Source: Siphonodentalium dalli (Eukaryota > Mollusca > Scaphopoda > Gadilida > Siphonodentaliidae). From it: a DNA stretch of 64,000 nucleotides. How positions within the stretch are numbered: the first letter of the stretch is position 1; each line of letters begins with the position of its first letter. Position numbers and translations under genes: made by a program. The notes under the pieces were generated by a model. It saw only the letters and a program-made list of their open reading frames with translations. It did no database searches and was not told the origin of the DNA. The stretch spans positions 226,862,961 to 226,926,960 of the forward strand of contig CP136066.1 in assembly GCA_032622095.1 (NCBI GenBank), written 5' to 3'. Shown here piece after piece: positions 29,457 through 38,649 of this stretch.

Positions 29457-29985
29457 TACACTCTTAGAACAAATGTGTATAAATACTACACAATATGTGT
29501 TACATTTGATCTTAAACAAAATTGTGTAGAAATGCAACATGACATAAATGTGTCGGTGGAATTTTCTCAACATTGAATATGAGTGAATATGTGAGTATAT
29601 TATATTTAATAGATGAAATATTTTCTATTTGAGACATAAACCTCGTAAAAGCTGCCATAATAAAAAAAATTGGCAGCTGCTTTAAAACTTTGTGCTACAC
29701 AATTATGTGTTGTTCAGTTTTTACACAAACATAGTGTATAACAAAGTTTAAAGCTGCTGCCAATTGTTTGTTCTGTGGTAGCCTTTACGAGTTTTGTGTC
29801 TCCAATATAACACATTTCATCTAATAACTATGATACACTCACATATTCAATCATATTCAACGTTGATGATATTCCACCGACATATTTAATAATTATATGT
29901 CATGTGTCATTTCTACACAATTTTGTTTAAGAATAAATGTAACACATTTTGTGTAGTATTTATACACATTTGTTCTAAGAGTGTA
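29457..29985. mobile_element. 529-bp foldback MITE with CACTCTTAGAACAAATG termini
   Basis: CACTCTTAGAACAAATGTGT and ATAAATACTACACAA at the left pair with the right end, and pairing continues through TTACATTTGATCTTAAACAA, CGACATATTT-like and GTAAAAGCTGCC/GGCAGC segments for about 240 bp per arm. TA stands at both extremities (TACACTC...GAGTGTA). The loop near 29710-29735 contains ACACAATTATGTGT. A 76-residue minus-strand frame is incidental. Confidence 0.75.
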
Positions 29986-30392
29986 ACACAACCGATATTC
30001 AAAATAAATTTATTGAAACATATGAAATAAAATGTAATACCTCACTTTAACAAGGCAGCAAACTTTATTCTGGGACAATTGCTTCGGCGACACTGGACGC
30101 GACTAAACAACATTCAAGTCAGCGTCAAATTAAGGTAAATGCAATTATGTTTGGATCTATTTAGAATGTTACAAGATGTGGTGCCTATAATAGATCCCGA
30201 TCCAAAGATTTTGAGTTTCTATCTAAACCTGACATGGTTGTTATGGTTCACCATGATTGTGATATTGAGGAATTCGTTGTTCAACAAAATATCTACAAAG
30301 ATATCGTGTAGCTCCACACATGCCAAATGAAATTGAAACAGTACCCCCTACCCCAGAAGATCACAGGCTGAATATCGATTTTTTTTTATCGC
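29986..30392. other. Unassigned sequence
   Basis: No repeat or gene is recognised. A 63-residue plus-strand frame at 30139-30330 has no identifiable domain. Confidence 0.45.
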
Positions 30393-32650
30393 TTTAGTTT
30401 CAAATATGGCTTAATGGCATTCATTGGAAAGCTCTCTCCAGAGCTTTCCGATGAGTGGCATCAAGCCATATTTGATACTAAAACTAAAAAGTTATAAATC
30501 CAAATACAATTGTTGAATCGCTTAAAGGACATCTTATTCGGATTCCAACTGCCTTGGTGTGAATATTGTTTGCGCACCGAGTAAACAGAAGGAACAGTCA
30601 ACTTTAACTGTATAAACATCGCGAAGAGAGAAAGAAAACTAAAGGGGCCAAACCCATACCTAGTAGTACGCCACATGCGCGCACACTGCGGTCATAATCA
30701 TAATCAACGTAAGAACTAAATGGAAGTGAACACCAACACACGCCCAATATAATTCGGAGGTGGGTTGTACATAACATCTTTAACAGTCATATTCACGGAC
30801 CTGTGCCATTAAAGATACGGACGGCGTTGGCGGTGGGTATGCTTTTAAAATATTCACCTCCGTCAAAAACCGCCATAAACATAAATAATAGTAAAATATA
30901 GACAGACCTTGTTCTTATACCAATCAGAAATATGGCATAAACAGCATGTTAATGTCAAATGTTTTTCCTTTGTTATGTAAACAAAGGCAAAAAACGTTAC
31001 AGAACCTGGATTTTGTTTAGATCCGGATATGCATGGTAAACATAAAGAGCGTTATTTGTTACTGTATTCCTGATATGTAAACAATAAAGAGCGTTTGTAT
31101 CATTTGTGTATGATTAACCAATAGAATTGCGCTGTGTTATGTAAACAGAAGCAAAACTTCTGTAACACGAGCATGCAGGCTCTTGTTTATGTGCACCATC
31201 GTACGTCTTGATGACAATATACTATTTTCGCGCTGATTATGTTTGGCATATGAAAAAAACTATATATATTTTAATATTCCTTCTGATGATGGCCATTTGA
31301 ACAAATATGAATATTTCTGCAACGAATGCCGCCCGTGCCAATAAACTGTGTTGTCAATGAAGACAAGATTAATGGCAAGGAAATTGGAAAATTTCTATAT
31401 AAATTTTAGACCACCCCGCTAAACCGATTTGAGGACATACTGTTGTAGTCATAATAAGGGACCCATTCAGCGATGGAATGTTGATTATTTGTATGGTTTT
31501 AGTAGTCTCAAATATGGCTTAATGTCATTCATTTGAAAGCTCTCTGCAGAGCTTTCCGATGAGTGGCATCAAGTCATAGTTGATACTAAAACGATAAAAT
31601 TATAAACCCAAATACAATTGTTGAATCGCTTAAAGGACATCTTATTCGGATTTCAACTGCCTTGGTGTCAATATTGTTTGCGAACTGAGTAAACAGAAGG
31701 AACAGTCAACTTTAACTGAAAAACATCGCGAAGAGAGAAAGAAAACTAAAGGGGCGAAACCCATACCTAGTAGTACGCCACATGCGCGCACACTGCGGTC
31801 ATAATCATAAACAACGTAAGAACTAAATGGAAGTGAACACCAACACACGCCCAACATAATTCGGAGGTGGGTTGTACATAACATCTTTAACAGTCATATG
31901 CACGGACCTGTGCCATTAAAGGTACTCAACCCGATAAAACTCCTCTCAATTACTATTTCAATGGCTTCGGGGGTCAAAAATATTTGATTAGGGGTCGAGG
32001 AAGTCACCCATCAAAGCTCAGATTTGTTAGATATCGATTTTAGAAATCTATTATTTTTCATTATCGGGAATACTATCTGGCCCAGAACTCAGTCAAAATT
32101 GCGTTAAAATTACCACTTGATTTTAGAGTTATTCATCCTTGTCTGTTTGAATAGATTTGGAGTACACATCCAGAGCAGATTACGGCAGTTATTAGTACTC
32201 ATCTCGAGAACATAACAAATTTGATAAATCAATATCTAATAACTCTGAGCTTTGTTTGATGGGTTCCTCGACTCGAATCAAATATTTTTTACCCCCAAAG
32301 CCAAAGAAATAGTAATATAGGACCCTCTGATCGGATTGTTGTTGTTGGAATCTGTTGAGATGGGGACCCTCTTTACGGGTTGAGTACCTTTAAACTGTGT
32401 TGTCAATGAAGACAAGATTAATGGCAAAGAAATTGGAAAAGTTCTATATAAATTTAGACCATCCCGCTAAACTGATTTGAGGACATACAGTACTGTTGTA
32501 GTCATAATAAGGGACACATTAAGCGATGGAATGTTGATTATTTGTATGGTTTTAGTAGTCTCAAATATGGCTAGATGCCATTCATTGGAAAGCTTCCAGG
32601 GAGGTTTTCTATGAATGGCATCAACCACATTTGGGACTTAAACCATAAAA
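30393..32650 (+). repeat. Tandem duplication of about 1.1 kb headed by a hairpin
   Basis: The marker CAAATATGGC(TT) starts at 30401, 31509 and 32562 (period about 1.05-1.1 kb). Each copy begins with a hairpin: TCAAATATGGCTTAATGGCA and TTGGAAAGCTCTC pair with GAGCTTTCCGATGAGTGGCA and CAAGCCATATTTGA. Copies 1 and 2 then share GTTGAATCGCTTAAAGGACA, CCTAGTAGTACGCCACATGC and, further on, AAACTGTGTTGTCAATGAAG. Copy 1 has about 525 unique bases at 30815-31340; copy 2 has a 479-bp MITE at the same place. Only the hairpin of a third copy is present. Confidence 0.75.
31916..32394 (+). mobile_element. 479-bp MITE with AAAGGTACTCAACCC termini, copy 2
   Basis: TTAAAGGTACTCAACCCG at the left and CGGGTTGAGTACCTTTAAA at the right are inverted. 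Length and content match the complement of 5358-5836 almost exactly, with small differences such as GATTAGGGGTCGAGG for GATTCGAGTCGAGG. It sits at the junction inside the second copy of the 1.1-kb duplication. Confidence 0.8.
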
Positions 32651-33098
32651 ATGAACCCGAAATCCGCGAAATCGTCAGTGCTAAAGTGTTCTATCTCCTT
32701 GAGGGTTGAATAATGGCCTAAATTGCGACATAAACTCAATCAATACAATCAATTGTACTATCGCGCGATAGTTAATTATATTCGGGGAATAATCAATCAC
32801 AAAATGAACGAAAATGAACGGGTATCGAAGACGAATGAACACTTTTATCACCTGTACCGTTTTTTTGGTTTCAGGACGCACGCCATTTGCTGATACTTTG
32901 TCACGTGACATTTTTTCGGGGTCGCCATTGGATTAGAAGATAGAACAATATAGCATTGCCAGAAAACGAAATTTTGGACATAGAATAGATTTGCATGGCC
33001 TCTCATTCACATTTAGTGCATACCGTGCACGATATCGAGAATTTGTCGAATAGAGAATTACGAGACGAATCTAACGATACCAAAAAATCATTTCCCGC
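32651..33098. other. Single-copy-looking sequence
   Basis: No repeat family is recognised. A 16-bp perfect palindrome, ACTATCGCGCGATAGT, lies near 32758. A 76-residue minus-strand frame at 32681-32911 shows no domain. Confidence 0.4.
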
Positions 33099-33137
33099 CA
33101 ATATGGACATATAACAAAATAGCACTCAGCCGACGTG
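33099..33137 (-). repeat. Right member of the inverted pair with 28536-28574
   Basis: AATATGGACATATAACAAAA followed by TAGCACTCAGCCGACGTG mirrors the left member. The matched stretch is about 38 bp. Confidence 0.65.
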
Positions 33138-33529
33138 ACGGGCAGTGGCTACCAGCCTCCAATTACACGCTATAACATGTTTCCTCAGTTCTGGTTTCTG
33201 AGATGCCCCAAGAAGAGTCATGCCGGTATATCATGGTTATGTTTGGTATTAGCATTATTCTTTAAACTGGGATGAACTGGGATGAACAGTTGTATTTCCA
33301 CATGTTTTGATAAACGATTTGGTTCAAGCAATATATCACATAGCAAATATCAAAATATCAAATAATCTGAAATGAGTTGTACCATGTAGTCTGTAGAATA
33401 CCCAAATGTGATTATGTGACTAGATCATGTGACTATATATTATGAAAATGAATGTTAATAAAAACTTTGGCACTCTGCCTATCCCTATAGAAATGTGATT
33501 ATGTTGACACATTTCTTGATTAATGACAC

Positions 33530-33725
33530 TTATTTAGGGGGTGGGTGTCCAAAAGTGACCGGAAAAAAAATCCTGAAACGGAAAAAAAAGGGTGGGTGTC
33601 CAAAATTGCCTGGAAAAAAAGGGCGGAAACGGAAGAAATTGGGTGGGTGGTCCCCCGAGGCCGGAAAAAATTAAAATGATCATACGCGCCTGGAAATATT
33701 TTCCGACCCCCCCCCCTGACTTAGT
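33530..33725 (-). repeat. GGGTGGGTGTCC repeat ending in the inverted-pair sequence
   Basis: GGGTGGGTGTCCAAAAGTGA and CCGGAAAAAAAATCC, then GGGTGGGTGTCCAAAATTGC, are tandem-like units of a purine-rich repeat. It ends CCTGGAAATATTTTCCGACC, CCCCCCC and TGACTTAG, which is the complement of 27889-27935. A 65-residue minus-strand frame here is low-complexity. Confidence 0.6.
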
Positions 33726-34634
33726 ACACATTTATTCTAGGTCAAACCTTTTATCGATCAGACTATGAGGGAACAATCCGCTTCACTAAAATCTGTTTTA
33801 AATAGTGGACATCATTACGCGCGCCGCTTTACAAATTCCTGTTTCGCCTGGGCGCTGGGGGTTTTATTTATAGAAATGGGAATTTTTGGGACGGATTTAA
33901 AAGTCGAACTGTGCGACCCGGAGGCCGAGTCCGGTAAAAGGTGTAGTTGGGAATTTCAATTTCGTTTATTGTCCTTTACATAATTATGTCAATAATGTTG
34001 ATTTTTGGTTTGTGACAAGCTATGTCAATTACAAATAAAAGAAATGAAAAAGATAATTTGTAAGTCTTATATTTCAACTTGTATAGACATTTTTCGTTCT
34101 GCAGCCCACTGAGGGTTGTGGTCGGAGACGACCGAGTCGGCCGCCGGTTCGTTAATTAGGTGCTGGTTGTTATTGTTATTTTAACGGAATTTTGAGTTGG
34201 TCATTCGCGAAACCAATATATTTTATATTCTATACTTACAAACATGGGTATATAATATATGATCTCGAGCGCGTTACCATTTCTGACATTGGTTTTCTTG
34301 TCATTCAATTGGGCGATAAATACATTGATGATAGGGAGGATATCATGCATTATTTAAAACAATTGTTCGTGATACTTTAATTGCTGCATGCATGGTTGGT
34401 CAAACCAGGTTCGCGGATTACCACTGATGTACGGACTCTCTTGTGAATAATGAATAATGAAGTCCCAGTATTGATAACATAAAAATTAATTGTCATGGAA
34501 TTGATTGATTTGCATCCATTGTGCACGTTTTCCTTCTGTCTCAAGTTCTCAACAGTTGAACTGTACATGGATCATATTATTGGGCGTACTTTAGCTGGTT
34601 GTCAGTTGTGGATTGTACATGGATCATATATTAT
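33726..34634. other. Single-copy-looking sequence, no gene supported
   Basis: The stretch is less AT-rich at 33800-34150 (GCGCGCCGC, GACCCGGAGGCCGAGTCCGG). Frames of 62-72 residues show no domain. A short duplication of TGTACATGGATCATAT occurs at about 34562 and 34614. Confidence 0.4.
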
Positions 34635-34926
34635 TGGTAAGCATTCTTACATTCTTTATACATTTTTATAAAAAAATTTACATTCTTTAACAATTATCAT
34701 TTTTATCATTATTTCTTACATTCTTTAACAATTTTTTTTATGATTTTGTTTATTTTTTCTTTCATTTTTTAACAACTATACAAACATAATATAAAATTTG
34801 TTAGGCCAATGCTTTCTCTTTTTTATGCGAGGCGACCTATATATGGTCGACTCGCATATATAAGAGAAGGCATTGGCACAGGGTAAAAAAATCCCGACTT
34901 ACGACTGGAATTGATATGGTGGGTCA
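34635..34926 (-). mobile_element. Partial element with the 69-bp hairpin and TGACCCACC end
   Basis: A linker of TTACATTCTTTAACAATT repeats leads into the hairpin at 34805-34877, followed by GCACAGGGTAAAAAAATCCC, GACTTACGACTGGAATTG and ATATGGTGGGTCA. This is one half of the element seen complete at 36031-36454, so only one terminus is present here. Confidence 0.65.
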
Positions 34927-35498
34927 CATATTTTCCCAGCGTGCCATCCAATCGATTAAAAGCTGTGAATGATGAATACAATTGGCTGTTCTGTCATATA
35001 TACATTGAATACTAACATTTATGATGCATCTTGGATAAGTGTTACTATTAAATTTCCAAAATTATTGGAATTGTCTCTAAATATCGGCAAAAAATAACTT
35101 TTCATGTTTGCACCATTTTTTCAAGTAAAATGGAACTATCTTTGGTGTTTATTGTTTTGATCCGTCTTAATGTGTTTTTAGAAAAATATACTCAAGCTGG
35201 CTTGCAACATGTCCACAAAATTTGGTAGAAAAGTTTATATTTTCAAATGTATCCCGGACATTATTCTCTCCTCTTCTGTAAAGGTAACACACTGTGATTC
35301 ACTTGGTTATTAAACATGGTACTTATCAACTGACAACTCTACGTTCAATTATGGTTGTCCCAGTACCTTTCATTTCATTTTAAACCATGCAGTACGTAAT
35401 TTCGCCGAACAATTCTTATGGGATTCTTGGCATGATTTTGAACGGAAATGAGCATAACTCTGAAACTGAACTGAGAGGAGCATAATTATATGCATACT
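34927..35498. other. Unassigned sequence
   Basis: No repeat family, RNA gene or coding region is recognised in this AT-rich stretch. Confidence 0.4.
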
Positions 35499-35871
35499 CT
35501 GGCAAAAAGACACCCAGGATCTCTTAAACTATCAAAAAGACAGCCAGGATCTCGTAAACTGTCAAAAAGACACCCAGGATATCAAAGTCTCGCCAAACAA
35601 CGGGAATTTTGTTTAGTCGTCTGCTATTAATATTATGATAATTATTTGTTTGTGATCGGAGTGAAATATCAACAAAATTTAATTCGACTTTGAGTCTGAC
35701 TGACAGCGCAATTCCGCATCCTTGATAGTTGGACCAATATTAATAGCAGACGACTAAACAAAATTCCAGTTGTTTGGTGAGACTTTGAGATCCTGTGTGT
35801 CTTTTTGACAGTTTAAGAGATCCTGGGTGTCTTTTTGACAGTTTAAGAGATCCTGGGTGTCTTTTTGCCAG
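35499..35871. mobile_element. Foldback element with tandem repeats inside its arms
   Basis: The 136-bp arms (35499-35634 and 35736-35871) pair over their length, from CTGGCAAAAAGACACCCAGG to GTCGTCTGCTATTAATATT. Each arm starts with three tandem units of about 30 bp of the type AAAAAGACACCCAGGATCTC plus TTAAACTGTC. The loop is about 100 bp. Arms made of short tandem repeats recall Foldback/Galileo-type elements, though no family link is shown. Confidence 0.75.
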
Positions 35872-36030
35872 AAACCATACGACAATGACCTATATATTCA
35901 GCATTAGGAACTGCTTAATAACATCAAATTCTGGGCGATTGGCATCAAGATTGATTGACTGATGTCAGGAAAACCGTTTCCTCCATTGTGCAGAACTCTC
36001 TGACATTACCTCCCAAACGATTAACATAAG

Positions 36031-36451
36031 TGACCCGCCATATCAAATCCAGTCGTAAGTCGGGATTTTTTTTACCCTGTGCCAATGCGTTCTCTTATAT
36101 ATAAGAGAATGCATTGGCCTAACAATTTTTTATCATTTTTTTTAAATAAATGTTTCTTACAATTTTTAGGACATAAAATAAAAAACATCCATTACCCTGC
36201 AGGGAGCCCCACACATATATAGAAGCATATAGAAGAGTGTCGTCTGCTCATGTTTGTCTGGGGCTCTGTATGGGTGAAATTATAAAATTGTTAAAGAATA
36301 CAAGAACAAATTATTAAAATTGTAAAATATTGTTAGGCCAATGCATTCTCTTATATATGCGAGGCGACCTATGGTCGACTCGCATATATAAGAGAATGCA
36401 TTGGCACAGGGTAAAAAAATCCCGACTTACGACTGGATTTGATATGGCGGG

Positions 36452-36454
<3 letters not shown>
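36031..36454. mobile_element. MITE with TGACCCGCCATATC termini and the 69-bp hairpin module
   Basis: TGACCCGCCATATCAAATCC and AGTCGTAAGTCGGGAT at the left are mirrored at the right end, GATATGGCGGGTCA. Next inside come a shortened hairpin (36081-36118) and a full hairpin (36337-36405), so the internal module is the one found in the TTAA families. A small GGGAGCC hairpin element is nested at 36192-36277. The right end abuts a TA microsatellite. Confidence 0.75.
36192..36277. mobile_element. Solo ~85-bp CCCTGCAGGGAGCC hairpin element (nested)
   Basis: TTACCCTGCAGGGAGCCCCA pairs imperfectly with GTCTGGGGCTCTGTATGGGT. The centre AGAGTGTCGTCTGCTC matches the solo copy at 6957-7044 in orientation and content. 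Confidence 0.65.

Positions 36455-36496
<42 letters not shown>
36454..36496 (+). repeat. TA microsatellite
   Basis: About 21 uninterrupted TA units directly follow the terminus of the TGACCCGCC element. Confidence 0.9.
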
Positions 36497-36497
<1 letters not shown>

Positions 36498-37410
36498 TAG
36501 AAGGTGACCCGACTTCGTCCGGGCTATTAAAAAACCAAATTTCAAGTCGATTGCTCCACCCGTTTCCTAGATCTGGTCTGCGCATGCGCGAAGCTGGTGT
36601 CGCACGTGCTCGGCGACCCGATAAAATTCGTATCCGGGGCAAGATACATTCACATACCAAATTTAAAGTCAATATCTCAACCCGTTTGCGAGATCTCGTC
36701 TGCGCATGCGCGAAGCTGGCGTCGCACGTGCTCGGCGACCCGATAAAATTCGTATCCGGGGCAAGATACATTCACATACCAAATTTCAAGTCGATAGCTA
36801 CACCCGTTTGCGAGATATATAGCCCAATGTCATTTGCGGATACCTCGGCCGGTGATGAGTTAACGCGACACAGTCAAATGCATCGGCAGGGTGAGAGTTA
36901 ACGTAATCTAACTTTATGACCTCTGACGACGTCATAGAAATTACGCATTGATTTTATCCCGATAAAAGCATCGTACCACTTGTACCTAATAATTGAGGCA
37001 GATAACTAAAACGGATACATACATATTATATATCGTTGGAAAGATGAAGCCACACAGATTCTAACCATGCAAATTATATGACTGGCAATTTATTATTCGC
37101 GCTATATCGAATCGATTTGTGAGCACCGAACTGAAATATATTAGCGCAAAAACGGCGTAAAAATAGATTTGACCTCCGCACGTGAAAAGTTGACCTCGCA
37201 CGGACAAATAAATATGCCTATGTTCGTCTCCGGCCGAAAACACATCCAAATACCAAATTTCATCGAAATTGGCTTAGTCGTTTTCGAGTCCATCGATTTC
37301 AAACACACACACACACACACACACAAACAAACAAACACATACACACACAGATCTTTCAAAATATATAATAGATATATATACGTTATTATAAGGTATACCC
37401 CAACATCATA
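36497..37410 (+). repeat. Dispersed repeat with 122-bp duplication and CA-rich tail
   Basis: CTAGAAGGTGACCCGACTTC opens the block. A unit with CTGCGCATGCGCGAAGCTGG, CGGCGACCCGATAAAATTCG and ACCAAATTTCAAGTCGATAG-type sequence is duplicated at a 122-bp spacing (TCTG markers at 36577 and 36699). The end has ACCAAATTTCATCGAAATTG, CGTTTTCGAGTCCATCG and a CA run (37303-37350). Such ACCAAATTTCA/TTTTCGAGT tails are common on invertebrate retroposons and other elements. No reverse-transcriptase frame is visible, so the class is undetermined. Confidence 0.55.
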
Positions 37411-38649
37411 TTCCGAACTAATTTACATGTAATACAGCAAATGGAATTGTTTAACATTTGGAAATTCAAATGGAATCCAGTGGTGTGGCGCACAGTTGGA
37501 AATTCGGCGATGCAATTAAAACCCAATCGAGGCGACATTACTACGTCGCTGTTGTAACATGAATGACATTTTGTGGATTTTAAGAGCAGGTGAATATTTC
37601 ATGGGTGTCTAGTGGGAGATTTATGTTTCTCAGAACTCTTCTCACTCATTGTGCACATTTACGACCGACATTGTCCTGCGAACAATTGAGCAGGTAGAAA
37701 CCAACCCCATCATAGAGATGGTAAACATAAGTGCCGATACGAAACTACGTTTAATGAAACATTAATTGCAAAATTAGCACAATAGACTTGGGTAAAGGTA
37801 TGTTACGCATATAATTTTACAGTGATACAGGTGATTACAAAGCAAGTGAACTAATTATTGGCACACAAGAAAACCATAGTCAGAAATGGTATATAGGTAA
37901 CGCCTATGTAGTTGAGTATATGTGATATTGTTTTCTAATTCCATTTGAAAGAGTGGTCTGAATAGCTCATGAAATACATGTAGCATGCAGAATAATAATC
38001 AGGAAAAAAATTGCGATCTTCGTAACATGTTCAACTATGCAAATCACATTTAGTATCCAATTACGCAAATACCGAGTATGTTTTAATCACGTTTAGTCTA
38101 CCACATGATCCACATCCTGCGACATGTTCAGATATACTTGCCAATATACACACTAGGAGGGCATAATGCTGATTCATAGCTCCGATATATTAGGCATACA
38201 AAGAAATGAAAAGTCAATATATCACGAAGGAGTAACGTGGGAATTGGTTAATAATTACTATCCCAATTCATTTAGAATATAACATGCCGATATTTGTCGC
38301 GTATAACTAAATGAAAAAGTTCATTAAACGATACATCTATTAAATAACATGTTAAACACCGATATAAACAAACACCTCGTAGGATTCATGTTCGAATTAA
38401 ATTTCTTGTACAATCGTCAAATCCCCGTGTAGTATAATAGCAGATACCATTCCGATTTATGTCACGTGAAAATAAACGAAAGATGTTCAAATTACAATGC
38501 AACAAAGCAGGTTAAAGAACAATAGAAACACATAACACGCAGCGCGTTAATGATTAACGCGTGAATTCCCGTTAGAATAAATTAGCTCGCACATCTTGGC
38601 ATACGAATAAAAAAACCATTGGCCAATCAAGCATGTCTCAAGGGTACCG
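37411..38649. other. Single-copy-looking flank of the 65-bp satellite
   Basis: About 1.2 kb of AT-rich sequence with no repeat shared with the rest of the window and no reading frame of note. A 19-bp palindrome, CGCGTTAATGATTAACGCG, lies near 38544. The boundary with the satellite is abrupt at AAGGGTACCGATCGG. Confidence 0.5.

Noticed and set aside
36497-37432. LINE or SINE retroposon with a defined class
   Set aside because: The ACCAAATTTCA and TTTTCGAGT tail is suggestive, but there is no reverse-transcriptase frame, no clear polymerase III boxes and no target duplication, so only a generic repeat is called.
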